Shown: positions 37,862 through 47,552 of the stretch, in pieces
How the letters are laid out: each line of letters opens with the position of its first letter
How positions within the stretch are numbered: position 1 is the first letter of the stretch
The notes under the pieces: model-generated
Seen by the model: the letters and a program-made list of their open reading frames with translations, nothing else
Told to the model about the DNA's origin: nothing
Database searches by the model: none
Position numbers and translations under genes: made by a program
Source of the DNA: Moraxella sp.
Lineage (GTDB): Bacteria > Pseudomonadota > Gammaproteobacteria > Pseudomonadales > Moraxellaceae
Reading direction: 5' to 3'
Assembly (NCBI GenBank): GCA_030525825.1
Contig: JAUNDZ010000004.1
Coordinates: 1-64,000 of the forward strand
Length of the DNA: 64,000 nt

Positions 37862-38323
37862 TCAATTATTGTTAAATTTGCCAAAAACCCAAAACCGCAC
37901 CCAGTCATACACCCAGTTAAACAGCAGGGTATAAACCCCAATCATCGCCACCACACCAATATCCATGACCAAAGCCGTCCACAGCGACACCCCCAGCACC
38001 CATGCAATCAGTGGCACGGTGATGACAAACAGCACCCCTTCAAATACCGCCATGTGCAAAAGTCGCACCCCAAGCGTACGACCCAGTCGCTCACCTGTAA
38101 AGAGCTTATCAAACAGCCAATTAAACAGCATATTCCAAACGACCGCAATCAGCGAGATGGCGACCGCCAAGCCTGTGGCGTGGGTAGGATTATGATTGTC
38201 GCCAAATAGGGCAAAGACCGCCACCGTCAAGCCAATCGCCCCAAGCTCAAAGAGTATGGCATGAAACAGGCGTTCTTTGATGTTCATGGGGACGCTCTTG
38301 GGGGCAGGCGTGGCGTTTGACAT
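37862..38323 (-). CDS. PACE-family (bacterial transmembrane pair) efflux transporter
   Basis: Four-helix inner-membrane protein of the PACE (AceI-like, chlorhexidine/polyamine efflux) family. The 153-aa product has two tandem helix pairs: LFHAILFELGAIGLTVAVFA and VWNMLFNWLFDKLFTGE in the first half, HMAVFEGVLFVITVPLIAWV and YTLLFNWVYDWVRF in the second. The conserved Glu (FELGA) and the repeated FNWxxD segments are typical. Natural substrates are thought to be short-chain diamines. No ribosome site stands out; ATG at 38323 is preferred over the in-frame TTG 12 nt upstream. It is divergent from psd. Confidence 0.87.
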   Translation of the reverse strand: MSNATPAPKSVPMNIKERLFHAILFELGAIGLTVAVFALFGDNHNPTHATGLAVAISLIAVVWNMLFNWLFDKLFTGERLGRTLGVRLLHMAVFEGVLFVITVPLIAWVLGVSLWTALVMDIGVVAMIGVYTLLFNWVYDWVRFWVFGKFNNN

Positions 38324-38398
38324 AAAATTTAGCAAAAATAAAACGCTTATTATAGCAAATATCGGTTAAAATAACGCTTTTAAATACGGAAAAACCCC

Positions 38399-39229
38399 AT
38401 GAACCTATTTACGCTCGCCCAAAACATCGTCCCGCAGCAGACCCTATCAGAGATGGCAGGCTACCTTGCCAAAAGCGACAATCCTATCATCAAAAAAGCC
38501 TTTGTACATGGCTTTGCTCGTGCCTATGGCATTGATTTGGCAGAATATCAGCGTGGCAATTTGGACGATTATGACAGCTTTAACGACTTTTTTACTCGTG
38601 AATTAAAAGACGGCTCTCGCCCCATCGATGACACGCCAAACGGCATCGCCAGTCCTGCTGATGGCAAAATCAGCCAAATCGGGGCAATCACGCACGGTCA
38701 GCTCATCCAAGCCAAAGGGCGTGAGTATGATGTGGGGCAACTACTGGCGGATTTTGAGCTGGGTAAGGCATTTAGCGATGGCTCGTTTGCCACCATCTAC
38801 CTTGCTCCGACCAACTACCACCGTGTGCATATGCCCTTTGATGGCACGCTGGTCGCCACTCGCTATGTGCCAGGCACGCTATTTTCGGTCAATAATACCA
38901 CCGCAGAGCATGTGCCAGACCTGTTTGCTCGTAATGAACGCTTGGTGTGCGAATTTGATACTAAGTGGGGCAAGGCGTGCGTGGTCTTGGTGGGGGCGAT
39001 GATTGTGGCAGGGATTAGTTCGGTTGCCACAGGCGACATCAAACGCACGCCCTACATTCAGCACCGCACGCATGACATCACGCTCAATAAAGGCGATGAG
39101 CTTGGGCGGTTTTATCTGGGCTCAACTGCCATCATCGTGTTGCCAAAATCGGCAGGCGTGGCATGGAGCGATGAGTTTGTGCATGGAAAAGTGGTAAAAA
39201 TGGGTGAGCGGATTGGGCAGGCAGGCTGA
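38399..39229 (+). CDS. psd: Phosphatidylserine decarboxylase proenzyme
   Basis: Membrane enzyme that makes phosphatidylethanolamine from phosphatidylserine. The 276-aa proenzyme carries the self-cleavage motif LGST near residue 240, where the serine becomes the pyruvoyl group of the alpha chain, and the conserved YNDFFTRELK-like (SFNDFFTRELKDGSRP), SPADGKISQIG and YHRVHMP segments. The length fits the type I bacterial enzyme. pssA is not in this window. A bidirectional terminator lies between it and mraY. Confidence 0.96.
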   Translation: MNLFTLAQNIVPQQTLSEMAGYLAKSDNPIIKKAFVHGFARAYGIDLAEYQRGNLDDYDSFNDFFTRELKDGSRPIDDTPNGIASPADGKISQIGAITHGQLIQAKGREYDVGQLLADFELGKAFSDGSFATIYLAPTNYHRVHMPFDGTLVATRYVPGTLFSVNNTTAEHVPDLFARNERLVCEFDTKWGKACVVLVGAMIVAGISSVATGDIKRTPYIQHRTHDITLNKGDELGRFYLGSTAIIVLPKSAGVAWSDEFVHGKVVKMGERIGQAG

Positions 39230-39282
39230 TGAAAGTTTAACATCGACCAATTCGCTGCCAAAATTCACATCAAACGCCCATC

Positions 39283-39314
39283 AAAAAAGCACAAGACCAA
39301 TCTTGTGCTTTTTG
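39283..39314. terminator. Bidirectional terminator between psd and mraY
   Basis: AAAAAAGCACAAGA and TCTTGTGCTTTTT form a perfect stem with a 4-nt loop; it can end both convergent transcription units. Confidence 0.9.
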
Positions 39315-39344
39315 CTTTTTTAATACAGATGTCCGTCCTACCGC

Positions 39345-40442
39345 TTATCTTAGCTTTAAGGTCATCAGCCCAAGCACCACCAAGATGATGCACACGATAT
39401 AAAATCTGGCGACAACTTTGGTTTCTTTTAAGCCCATTTCTTCAAAATGATGGTGCAAAGGTGCCATCAAAAAAATGCGTTTTTTGCGAAGTTTGTATGA
39501 GCCGACCTGCAAAATCACCGACAGAGCTTCTGCCACAAAGATACCGCCCATGATGACAAAGGCAAGCTCTTGACGAGTCATGACCGCCATTGTGCCAAGC
39601 ATACCGCCCAGCGACAACGCCCCCACATCGCCCATAAACACATCGGCAGGGGCGGCGTTATACCACAAAAAGCCAAGCCCCGCCCCAATCATGGCGGCAC
39701 AGACGATGGTAACTTCGGCATTATAAGCGATATAAGGCACATGCATATAAGCGGCATAATTCATCGACCCTGAGATGTAAGCGAACACCCCAAGACCTGC
39801 CGCCACCAGCACCACAGGCAAAATCACCAAGCCGTCCAAACCATCGGTTAGGTTTACCGCATTGGATGAGCCATTGATGGTGAAGTAAGTCAAGATGATG
39901 AAACCAAGCCCAAACGGAATCGCCGACAGCGGAATGACCCAGTTTTTAAATACAGGCACCAGCACATCCTGCATGGCGGCTGCGGTGGCAGCATCTTGCT
40001 GCGCGGCGATATAATACAAAGAAATACCAGCAAACAGCGAACCCACCGACAGCCAAAAGTATTTTTTGCGAGCGATGAGACCTTGTGGGTTTTTGTGCTT
40101 AATTTTTAGCCAGTCATCTGCCCAGCCAACCGCACCAAAGATGATCATCACCACCATCAAAATCCACACATAAGGATTTGATAAGTCCGCCCATGCCAAA
40201 GTCGCAATACCAATCGCCACCAAAATCAGCACGCCACCCATTGTCGGCGTACCTTGTTTGACAAGGTGTGTTTTTGGACCGTCATCACGCACCGCCTGAC
40301 CGTACTTTAAAGTACGCAGATAGCTGATGACAGGCTTACCTGCACCAATGACGATGAGCAATGCGGTAATCACCGCAAGCAACGCCCGCAGCGTCAAAGA
40401 CGAGATGGCGATGTCGCTATGCTGAAACAACCAATAGAGCAT
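39345..40442 (-). CDS. mraY: Phospho-N-acetylmuramoyl-pentapeptide transferase
   Basis: Polytopic inner-membrane enzyme that forms lipid I from UDP-MurNAc-pentapeptide and undecaprenyl phosphate. The 365-aa product contains the catalytic Asp-rich motif [17 protein letters not shown] with the second catalytic region, and the C-terminal [17 protein letters not shown]. About ten hydrophobic helices span the protein. The start at 40442 has AAGGG upstream. It is the last gene of the minus-strand dcw operon; murD, ftsW and murG do not follow. Confidence 0.97.
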   Translation of the reverse strand: MLYWLFQHSDIAISSLTLRALLAVITALLIVIGAGKPVISYLRTLKYGQAVRDDGPKTHLVKQGTPTMGGVLILVAIGIATLAWADLSNPYVWILMVVMIIFGAVGWADDWLKIKHKNPQGLIARKKYFWLSVGSLFAGISLYYIAAQQDAATAAAMQDVLVPVFKNWVIPLSAIPFGLGFIILTYFTINGSSNAVNLTDGLDGLVILPVVLVAAGLGVFAYISGSMNYAAYMHVPYIAYNAEVTIVCAAMIGAGLGFLWYNAAPADVFMGDVGALSLGGMLGTMAVMTRQELAFVIMGGIFVAEALSVILQVGSYKLRKKRIFLMAPLHHHFEEMGLKETKVVARFYIVCIILVVLGLMTLKLR

Positions 40443-40517
40443 AATCAAACCCTTGTAGCATTCTTATTTATCAAAAATTTTGTCTAAAATCGTAAAATCT
40501 ATACAGCCAAGCTCGCC

Positions 40518-41990
40518 CTACTCACCCATCAACTCATGAATGAGTGTCTCCATCTTCATGCCACGAGACCCCTTAAACAGCACGGTCGTTGCACCATCTT
40601 GCAGGCGAAGTTTTAGGGCATCAAGCAAGGACGCCTTATCATTAAAGTGTGTGGCTATTGGACGAGACTCATTGACCGCACGCACCATCTGTTCCATATG
40701 CTCACCGATGGCAAAAATAGCGTCCAAAGCAAGCGGTGCAATGTTCTGCCCCAGCTGATAATGCTCATCGTCTGCTGCGTCGCCCAACTCAAAAATATCG
40801 CCCAGCACCAAGATTTTGGTATTGTCTTCTTGTTCTAGCACTTTGGCGGCAGCGAGCATGGAAGTTGGATTGGCATTATAAGTATCATCGATGAGTACAT
40901 GCTCGCCAAACGCCATACGAGTCAGCCTGCCTTGTGGTGCGACGGCAGATTCTAGCCCACGCACGATGTCATGCAGTGGCACGCCTAAAGCATAGGCACA
41001 CGCTGCCGCTGCCAGTGCATTACTGACATTATGCTCACCAATGAATGGCAGATGTACAGGCAGACTTTCAATCTCGTCAATCTCAAAATTGGTATTGAGA
41101 CTAAAAGTGCTGTGCGTGGTCGCTGCATCAATATCATCAGCGAACAAATCACCCATCATCAGCACCGAAGTAACGCCCTGCTCGGATAACATCTGTATGT
41201 CATCATCAGACAGCTGTGCCTGCGACAGCGGAACATTCTGCTCACCAAAGGTCAATATCTTGTCGGTGAACTCGCTGGCAGATTGATTAAGTAAAGTAAA
41301 AAATTCATCACCAAACGGTACAATCGCTACACCATCTTGGCTTAGTGCTGAATAAATTTCCGCCTTGGCACGGGCGATATTTGCACGCCCACCAAACTCG
41401 CCCAAATGAGCCGTACCAATGTTCAGTACGCACGCCACATCAGGACGAACCAGCCCTGCGGTATAAGCAATCTCACCCACATGATTCGCCCCAAGCTCCA
41501 TCACAGCAAATCGATGTTCATCGGTTAATTCAAGCAGCATCATCGGCACGCCCAAATCATTGTTCAGATTGCCACGAGTGATTAAAGTCGGTGCAAGCTG
41601 CCCCAAGATATGTCCTATCATCTCTTTGGTGGTGGTTTTGCCTGATGAGCCTGTCAAAGCGACCACAGTCAAATCAGGATGAGCGTCTCGGCGGTATTTG
41701 CCAAGCAGTCCTAAGGCTTTTTTTGTGTCGGTGGTGATGAGCTGCGGCAAATCGCTTACCACTTTTTCATTGACGATGGCAAGCACCGCCCCTTTTTCTT
41801 TGGCAATCTCCACATAATCATGCCCATCAAAATTCTCACCTTTGATGGCAAGAAAAATATCGCCCTGCTCGATTTTGCGAGTGTCGGTTATGATGCGGCT
41901 GCTTTGGGCGGCAAACTCGCCTGCCCATGTGCCACCCGTGGCGGCTTGTAGATTGTCTTTGTGCCAAAAATAAGGTGTATGCGTTGTCAT
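40518..41990 (-). CDS. murF: UDP-N-acetylmuramoyl-tripeptide--D-alanyl-D-alanine ligase
   Basis: ATP-dependent cytoplasmic ligase that adds D-Ala-D-Ala to the peptidoglycan precursor. The 490-aa product has the N-terminal substrate-binding domain (SRIITDTRKIEQGDIFLAIKG), the ATP-binding P-loop VALTGSSGKTTTKEM, the central domain with ELGANHVGEI and the C-terminal DDTYNANPTSM with GDIFELGD. AGGA lies 7 nt before the ATG. It sits between murE and mraY, 24 nt and about 75 nt apart. Confidence 0.97.
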   Translation of the reverse strand: MTTHTPYFWHKDNLQAATGGTWAGEFAAQSSRIITDTRKIEQGDIFLAIKGENFDGHDYVEIAKEKGAVLAIVNEKVVSDLPQLITTDTKKALGLLGKYRRDAHPDLTVVALTGSSGKTTTKEMIGHILGQLAPTLITRGNLNNDLGVPMMLLELTDEHRFAVMELGANHVGEIAYTAGLVRPDVACVLNIGTAHLGEFGGRANIARAKAEIYSALSQDGVAIVPFGDEFFTLLNQSASEFTDKILTFGEQNVPLSQAQLSDDDIQMLSEQGVTSVLMMGDLFADDIDAATTHSTFSLNTNFEIDEIESLPVHLPFIGEHNVSNALAAAACAYALGVPLHDIVRGLESAVAPQGRLTRMAFGEHVLIDDTYNANPTSMLAAAKVLEQEDNTKILVLGDIFELGDAADDEHYQLGQNIAPLALDAIFAIGEHMEQMVRAVNESRPIATHFNDKASLLDALKLRLQDGATTVLFKGSRGMKMETLIHELMGE

Positions 41991-42014
41991 CTGGTTATCC
42001 TGCTTTTGTTTGTT

Positions 42015-43544
42015 TTATTTGTTGAATGCGTCAATGAATTCACCAACCACCGCCACATCATCAAAATCATGGCGAACACCGTTAATCTCTTGATAGGTCT
42101 CATGACCCTTGCCCAGTATCACGACGATGTCGTCAGCCCCTGCCATCGCCACCGCTTCTTTGATGGCAAGTCGTCTGTCAGGCTCGATGATGACCTTATA
42201 ATGTGCCTCACAGTCAAGCTGTGCTTGCATGTCTTTTAAAATTGCATTTGGGTCTTCAGAACGGGGATTGTCTGCCGTCAATATCACCACATCAGCATGA
42301 CGCACGCCCACACTCGCCATGATGGGTCGCTTGCTCTTGTCTCTGTCGCCCCCACAGCCAAACACCGCAATGAGTCTGCCTGTGCAGTGCTTTTGTAGGC
42401 TAATCAATACCTGCTCGATGGCATCAGGCGTGTGGGCATAATCCACGATGAATGAGCCTTGGCGTGACGGCACTCGCTGCATTCTACCACGAGCCCCATG
42501 TAGCTGGGCGATGAGTGCTGGCAGATTGCTCTTTTGATGGGGATATAACGCCAAAAATGCCGCCACCGCCGCCATCAAATTATCCACATTAAACAGTCCT
42601 AACAGCGGACTGTGCAGATGAACTGTCTCGCCTTGTGCCAAAAGCTCAATCTGCACCCCATCAAGGCTTGGCATGATGCTCTTGGCAAAATAATCTGCCG
42701 TCTCATCTTGACACGCATAGCCAAGCAGCTGATATGACTGCACGCCATGCTTATCAAGCAGCGGATAAGTGGCGTCCCGATTGATGATGCCGTGCGTCAG
42801 CGTATTAAAATACTGCTCGTCAAACAATCTTGCCTTAGCCGCACGATAATCCTCCATGTCGGCATGATAATCCAAGTGGTCATGCGATAGATTGGTATAA
42901 ATCGCCACCGAGACAGGCACGCCTTGGAGTCGGTGCTGGTGCAAACCGTGGCTACTGGCTTCTAGTGCCACCACTTCAACGCCATCGAGTGCCATCTGAT
43001 ACAAAAACTCATGCACCGCCAGCACATCGCCTGTGGTATTTGCTGACTGCACCAGTCGCCCCAGTCTGCCATTACCTGCCGTCCCCATGATGGCAGATGG
43101 CACGCCTGACAGCTCGCACAGCTGAGCGACAAGCTGACTGACGGTAGTCTTGCCGTTCGTGCCTGTTACCGCCACCACCGTCGGTAGCTTAGCAGGCTGA
43201 TTTGCTTGAAATCTGGCAGCAATCAAATCTCCCAGATAATAACGAATGGTCGGCAGATACACGATAGGAATAGACAGCGTTGATGTGTCCAGCTCTTTTG
43301 GGTCAATTTGCGACAGGATGAATGCCGCCTTGTCGTTTACCGATTTTAGGTATTCATTGGCACGCACCAGACTCTGCTGACCACCGCCCACGCTTGATAG
43401 CAATATAAAAGCATCGCCATCATTGATGCGGCGGCTGTCCAGACAGAACCGCCCAAAAGGCAAGTCTGCCACCGTCTTGATGACATCATCGAGCATGTGC
43501 AGATTGATTGCATCAAATAAAGTAGCAAGGGTGGTCGGCTTCAT
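42015..43544 (-). CDS. murE: UDP-N-acetylmuramoyl-tripeptide synthetase, meso-DAP type
   Basis: Adds the third residue to the peptidoglycan stem peptide. The 509-aa product has the P-loop VAVTGTNGKTTVSQL, the uridine-binding N-terminal domain (CLDSRRINDGDAFILL) and, importantly, DNPRSEDP (near residue 420), the DNPR motif that marks meso-diaminopimelate specificity as opposed to L-lysine. The start at 43544 has AAGGA upstream; a longer in-frame reading to 43571 is unsupported. It lies 35 nt downstream of ftsI. Confidence 0.97.
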   Translation of the reverse strand: MKPTTLATLFDAINLHMLDDVIKTVADLPFGRFCLDSRRINDGDAFILLSSVGGGQQSLVRANEYLKSVNDKAAFILSQIDPKELDTSTLSIPIVYLPTIRYYLGDLIAARFQANQPAKLPTVVAVTGTNGKTTVSQLVAQLCELSGVPSAIMGTAGNGRLGRLVQSANTTGDVLAVHEFLYQMALDGVEVVALEASSHGLHQHRLQGVPVSVAIYTNLSHDHLDYHADMEDYRAAKARLFDEQYFNTLTHGIINRDATYPLLDKHGVQSYQLLGYACQDETADYFAKSIMPSLDGVQIELLAQGETVHLHSPLLGLFNVDNLMAAVAAFLALYPHQKSNLPALIAQLHGARGRMQRVPSRQGSFIVDYAHTPDAIEQVLISLQKHCTGRLIAVFGCGGDRDKSKRPIMASVGVRHADVVILTADNPRSEDPNAILKDMQAQLDCEAHYKVIIEPDRRLAIKEAVAMAGADDIVVILGKGHETYQEINGVRHDFDDVAVVGEFIDAFNK

Positions 43545-43579
43545 GGCAAATTCCTTATGTAACTTTATCAATATCTGGT

Positions 43580-45595
43580 TTATTGAGCCTTAGGCAGGCT
43601 CTTGGCATCGGCTTGTAGCGGCTTATCAAAAGGCACATTATACAGACGCAATGCTTCTTTCATGACATTATGAAAGACAGGGGCAGCGACCACACCACCA
43701 TAATACTGGCGGCGTGGATCTTCTACCAAAATCGCAATGGCAAATCTTGGGTTGGATGCTGGGGCGATGCCTGCAAATGCCGTACGATACTGGTCGGTAT
43801 AGTAGCCACCTTCGGGCTTAGCACGACGGCTCGTACCTGACTTGCCTGCCACACGATAGCCATTGATGGCGGCAGCTCGTGCCGTACCCCCTGGCTCTGT
43901 TACCAGCTCCATCATCTTGACAATCGCTTCGGCGTGCTGTGGCTTGATGACTTGGGTAGGCTCTGGATTTGGCTGATTTTTTACCAGACGCAAAGGACGC
44001 AGCTCACCATGATTTGCCAAGGCAGCGTACGCTTGGGCAACTTGGGCAAGGGTTACGCTTTGTCCATAGCCATAACTGAGCGTAGCACGACGAGCGACAT
44101 CTTTTTCGCTCGGGTCTTTGACGCTGCCTGCGGCTTCGGCAGGGAAATTTAGAGCGGTTTTTTGCCCAAAGCCAAAGCGTCTTTGAATGTCGGCGATGGC
44201 ATTGCTCGGCAGATTCAGGGCGATTTTGGCTGAGCCGACATTACTGGATTTTTGAATAAGTCTGGCTAGGGTAATTGCACCATAATTACCACTATCGCGT
44301 ATAGTGTAGCCACCGACATACATATTGCCCGGTGCGGTGTTGATGAGTGAGCTTGTGGTGTATTTCCCCGACTCTAAAGCGGCTGCTACCGTGAACGGCT
44401 TCATCACCGAACCTGGTTCAAAGGTATCAAGTACAGGTCTATTACGCTCGTTCGCCCCTGTTCGCTCAGACAGATTATTGGCATTAAAAGACGGCCACGA
44501 ACCTAATGCCAGCACATCGCCTGTCAGCACATCGACCACGATGCCCGAGCTAGAACGAGCCGACTGAACCCGACCTACTTGTTCTAGCTCTTTATATAGC
44601 ACATATTGCAAACGAGAATCGATGGTCAGCTCAATATTCTCACCTTCGACCTTCGGCTTGATTTCTTTAATCTCTTTGATGGCAGATTGTCGTGCGTCTT
44701 TTAGAACCAGCACCTGCCCACGCTCGCCTGCCAGCTGCTTTTCATACTGTGCTTCGATGCCTGCACGACCGACATAGCCGCCATTTTTCTCGTCGTTGGA
44801 CTGTGCCATGTAGCCTAGAATCTGTGCGTTTGGCTCGGCTTGTAGATAATATCTTTGAAAGAATTTTTCTTCGCTGACGCCCACAAAGTCCAGCTTCACC
44901 ACAGGCTCGACCACTTCCGGCGACTCTTTGGCAAGCAAAATCATGCGACGAGAGCCAGCACCTTTTGGCAGTGCTTTGTTGATGGCATTATCATCGGTAT
45001 AATCAATGGTGTTGTTAATCGCTACTGCTTTTTGTAGCTTTTCTAGTGGGAAGTTTGCCACCGCTGCCAGCTTTGCCAAATCCATCTCGGCAAGCTCTTT
45101 GGCAGCCTTAGCACGAGTATTGGCATTGGTGGTTGTCTTGATGGTTTTATCCAAATTATAGTATTTGTCCGCATAATCATAGGGGCTAAAGACCACCGTC
45201 GATAGCGGGGCATTTGCCGCCAGTGGTGCTCCGTTGGTATCGGTAATCATGCCACGATACACGGGCACAGTGCGTTTTGCGGTGATGAGTTTTTCGCCTT
45301 GACCAATCAAAAAAGACGAATTGATGATTTGCAGATAAAACGCTCGACCAAACAACGCTACAAAAGCAATCGCCATGATGACCCACACCACACGATAACG
45401 GTCAGCATCGTGCAACCCACCCAGCATGGTCGCTTGGCGGCGTTGGTTTTTTTTGCCAAACATACCAAACAAGGACGGCATACCGAACGAACGCTGCTTG
45501 TCTTTGTTGGTGTGGTTGTTATTTGGGGTGGTTTTTTTACGCAGCGGTGGCGTAACTTTTGATGCAGCCCCTTGTTTTTGTGTTGGTTTTTTCAT
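43580..45595 (-). CDS. ftsI: Septal peptidoglycan transpeptidase PBP3
   Basis: Class B penicillin-binding protein that crosslinks septal peptidoglycan as part of the divisome, partnered with FtsW. The 671-aa product has a cytoplasmic Lys/Pro/Asn-rich tail of about 70 residues, longer than in E. coli, one membrane helix (about 71-92), the pedestal domain (GRAGIEAQYE) and the transpeptidase with SVMK (EPGSVMKPF), SSN (IQKSSNVGS) and KSGT (AGKSGTSRR). The KSG rather than KTG form is known from Pseudomonas. Its ATG shares one base with the ftsL stop (TAATG), indicating coupled translation. Confidence 0.97.
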   Translation of the reverse strand: MKKPTQKQGAASKVTPPLRKKTTPNNNHTNKDKQRSFGMPSLFGMFGKKNQRRQATMLGGLHDADRYRVVWVIMAIAFVALFGRAFYLQIINSSFLIGQGEKLITAKRTVPVYRGMITDTNGAPLAANAPLSTVVFSPYDYADKYYNLDKTIKTTTNANTRAKAAKELAEMDLAKLAAVANFPLEKLQKAVAINNTIDYTDDNAINKALPKGAGSRRMILLAKESPEVVEPVVKLDFVGVSEEKFFQRYYLQAEPNAQILGYMAQSNDEKNGGYVGRAGIEAQYEKQLAGERGQVLVLKDARQSAIKEIKEIKPKVEGENIELTIDSRLQYVLYKELEQVGRVQSARSSSGIVVDVLTGDVLALGSWPSFNANNLSERTGANERNRPVLDTFEPGSVMKPFTVAAALESGKYTTSSLINTAPGNMYVGGYTIRDSGNYGAITLARLIQKSSNVGSAKIALNLPSNAIADIQRRFGFGQKTALNFPAEAAGSVKDPSEKDVARRATLSYGYGQSVTLAQVAQAYAALANHGELRPLRLVKNQPNPEPTQVIKPQHAEAIVKMMELVTEPGGTARAAAINGYRVAGKSGTSRRAKPEGGYYTDQYRTAFAGIAPASNPRFAIAILVEDPRRQYYGGVVAAPVFHNVMKEALRLYNVPFDKPLQADAKSLPKAQ

Positions 45596-45972
45596 TATTG
45601 GGCGGTCTCTGCTGCGTTGGCTTGAGTGCTGTTAGGATTACTTGGTGCGATGACTCGGCGGTGATTGCCAGTTGGGAAAAACATACCCAGCTCACTCACT
45701 GCACGGCGTGCCACCTGTGGCGTGGCACTAAAAGTCTGCTGCTCAATGAGCAATCGCTGCTCTTCAACTTGCATGGCGGTCAGCTCACTTTTGAGCTGCT
45801 GTAATTGGCGATAGGTGGCATGATGCTCTTGGGTCTGCGTAGCAATGCTCACTCCTGTCCACATGATAGCGACCAACAGCACGCCCAAAATCAAACGATA
45901 CAGCCCCACCATACTGACCACATCGTCCGTATTGGCTGTTGATTGGGTAAAATGGGCAAGTTTACTATTCAT
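45595..45972 (-). CDS. ftsL: Cell division protein FtsL
   Basis: Small bitopic divisome protein that forms the FtsQLB subcomplex. The 125-aa product has a short cytoplasmic N-terminus, one membrane helix (about residues 23-43) and a leucine-zipper-like periplasmic coiled coil (YRQLQQLKSELTAMQVEEQRLLIEQ). The C-terminal tail is low in complexity (NPNSTQANAAETAQ). Identification rests on position between rsmH and ftsI plus topology, since FtsL sequences diverge widely. Confidence 0.9.
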   Translation of the reverse strand: MNSKLAHFTQSTANTDDVVSMVGLYRLILGVLLVAIMWTGVSIATQTQEHHATYRQLQQLKSELTAMQVEEQRLLIEQQTFSATPQVARRAVSELGMFFPTGNHRRVIAPSNPNSTQANAAETAQ

Positions 45973-46047
45973 GGCATCTATCGGGTTTAATAAAATAAGA
46001 TTAATGGCTCAAAAGTTGTTCAGAGATTTGCAGGAATTTTGCACCAA

Positions 46048-47019
46048 TCAGCCCATGAAGGCAACATCTCGACGCACCGCCCCACGCAACCACGCACTTC
46101 TGGCACGGGGATTTTGTCTGACTTCATCATCGCTTGGGGCGACACGCATCGGCTTGTCAAAATATTTTTCTCGCTTGGGCGGCATGAGTAGCTGATCATC
46201 GCCTTCATGACGACCACGACTGTGATTGTTCAAAAACTGCTTGATGCGTCTGTCTTCTAGTGAATGAAAGCTAATCACCGCCAGACGACCGCCCGCCTTT
46301 AATACACTAAGGCTTTGGGCTAAAAAATCATCAATATCGCCAAGCTCATTGTTAATAAAAATTCTAAGTGCCTGAAAGCTCTGCGTGGCTGGGTGCTTGC
46401 CTTTTTGCCATGCTGGGTGTGCCGCCTTGATAGTCTCTGCTAGTGCCAAAGTCGAATCATAGCCATCCATCGCCTTGATGGCACGAGCAATCTTGCGACT
46501 GTGTCGCTCTTCGCCATATTCATACAGCACATCTGCCAGCGTATCGACATCCACACGAGCCAGCCAAGCTCCGACAGGCTCGCCACGGGTCGTATCCATA
46601 CGCATGTCCACCGCCCCATCACGCATAAAGCTAAATCCACGCTCGCCATCATCAAACTGGGGGCTAGATACGCCCAAATCTGCCATCAGCCCATCCACCT
46701 GCCCCACGCCAAGCTCGGACAGCTTTTGGCTTAATTGGGCAAAACTGTCATGAATGACCTGCACTCGCCCATCATCTTTGGCAAGCTGATTGGCGACTTG
46801 TATCGCTTGTATGTCCTTATCAAACACCAGCAGTCTGGCATCATCGCTTAAATATTCTAACAATAGCCGACTGTGTCCGCCACGCCCAAAGGTCGCATCG
46901 ACATACACCCCATCGACCGAGCCTTTTGGCAGTGTTGATAAATCCTGCACGCCAAGCACCATCGCCACGGTCTCATGCAGTAGCACAGTTTGATGAGTGA
47001 AATGTTGCTCGCCGTTCAT
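46048..47019 (-). CDS. rsmH: 16S rRNA (cytosine(1402)-N(4))-methyltransferase
   Basis: SAM-dependent enzyme, formerly MraW, that modifies C1402 in the ribosomal P site. The 323-aa product has the N-terminal HQTVLLHETVAMV, SAM motif VDATFGRGGHSRLLL, MADLGVSSPQFD and ERGFSFMRDGAVDMRMD, RALRIFINNELGD-like (QALRIFINNELGD) and ISFHSLEDRRIKQF. It is the first gene of the dcw operon here; mraZ, which commonly precedes it, is absent. The start at 47019 has GGA 8 nt upstream; an in-frame start 18 nt earlier is possible. Confidence 0.96.
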   Translation of the reverse strand: MNGEQHFTHQTVLLHETVAMVLGVQDLSTLPKGSVDGVYVDATFGRGGHSRLLLEYLSDDARLLVFDKDIQAIQVANQLAKDDGRVQVIHDSFAQLSQKLSELGVGQVDGLMADLGVSSPQFDDGERGFSFMRDGAVDMRMDTTRGEPVGAWLARVDVDTLADVLYEYGEERHSRKIARAIKAMDGYDSTLALAETIKAAHPAWQKGKHPATQSFQALRIFINNELGDIDDFLAQSLSVLKAGGRLAVISFHSLEDRRIKQFLNNHSRGRHEGDDQLLMPPKREKYFDKPMRVAPSDDEVRQNPRARSAWLRGAVRRDVAFMG

Positions 47020-47552
47020 GATGATTGTTCCAGTCAATGTTGATGCGGTTTTTAAGCGTCTGATTTTTAAGTGCTAAGATAAAGCGGTTAATTTGGCATT
47101 TGTTATGTCAAATTTGGCACATTCATCAATGAACAAAAACACCCACTCGCCCAAGCCGCATCATCAAACTTAGGCAAAGCCAAATGCACACAAATTTTTA
47201 GATGCGTATTATCGCAAGCCCTGTGGCATAGTCAAGCCATTTATGCGGTTTTGTCGCCGAAATCAATAAAAATTCACACCAAAACCGCCAATCACGACCA
47301 ATACACCGCCAAAATACGCCAAATTTTATTTAACTGCTTATTCTATCAAGGAATTTTTGGATAATCCAATCTGTTTTTGTGTGTAATTGTTGCTAAAACC
47401 TTAGTTATCCGCTTGCCTGCACTTTTTGCTACAAAAACCAAGCATATTTTGGTATCATAGATGTCATATTTGCTTGAAATAGTTATTGCGTGGCGACGGA
47501 CACAAGCTTCGTTTTGCCGTTATTATTTTTTTAAGACCATAAGAGAATTTTC
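47020..47552. other. Long divergent control region between rsmH and gltX
   Basis: This gap of about 530 nt has no credible gene, and no mraZ remnant was recognised. It is AT-rich with scattered GCCAAA-type words. Near gltX an extended -10, TGGTATCAT, lies at 47450-47458 without a clear -35. The region must hold the promoter of the dcw operon in the other direction, but I could not place it. Confidence 0.5.

Noticed and set aside
47038..47460. Possible missed mraZ upstream of rsmH
   Set aside because: No frame with the MraZ pattern was seen on either strand; the gap is AT-rich and interrupted by stops.
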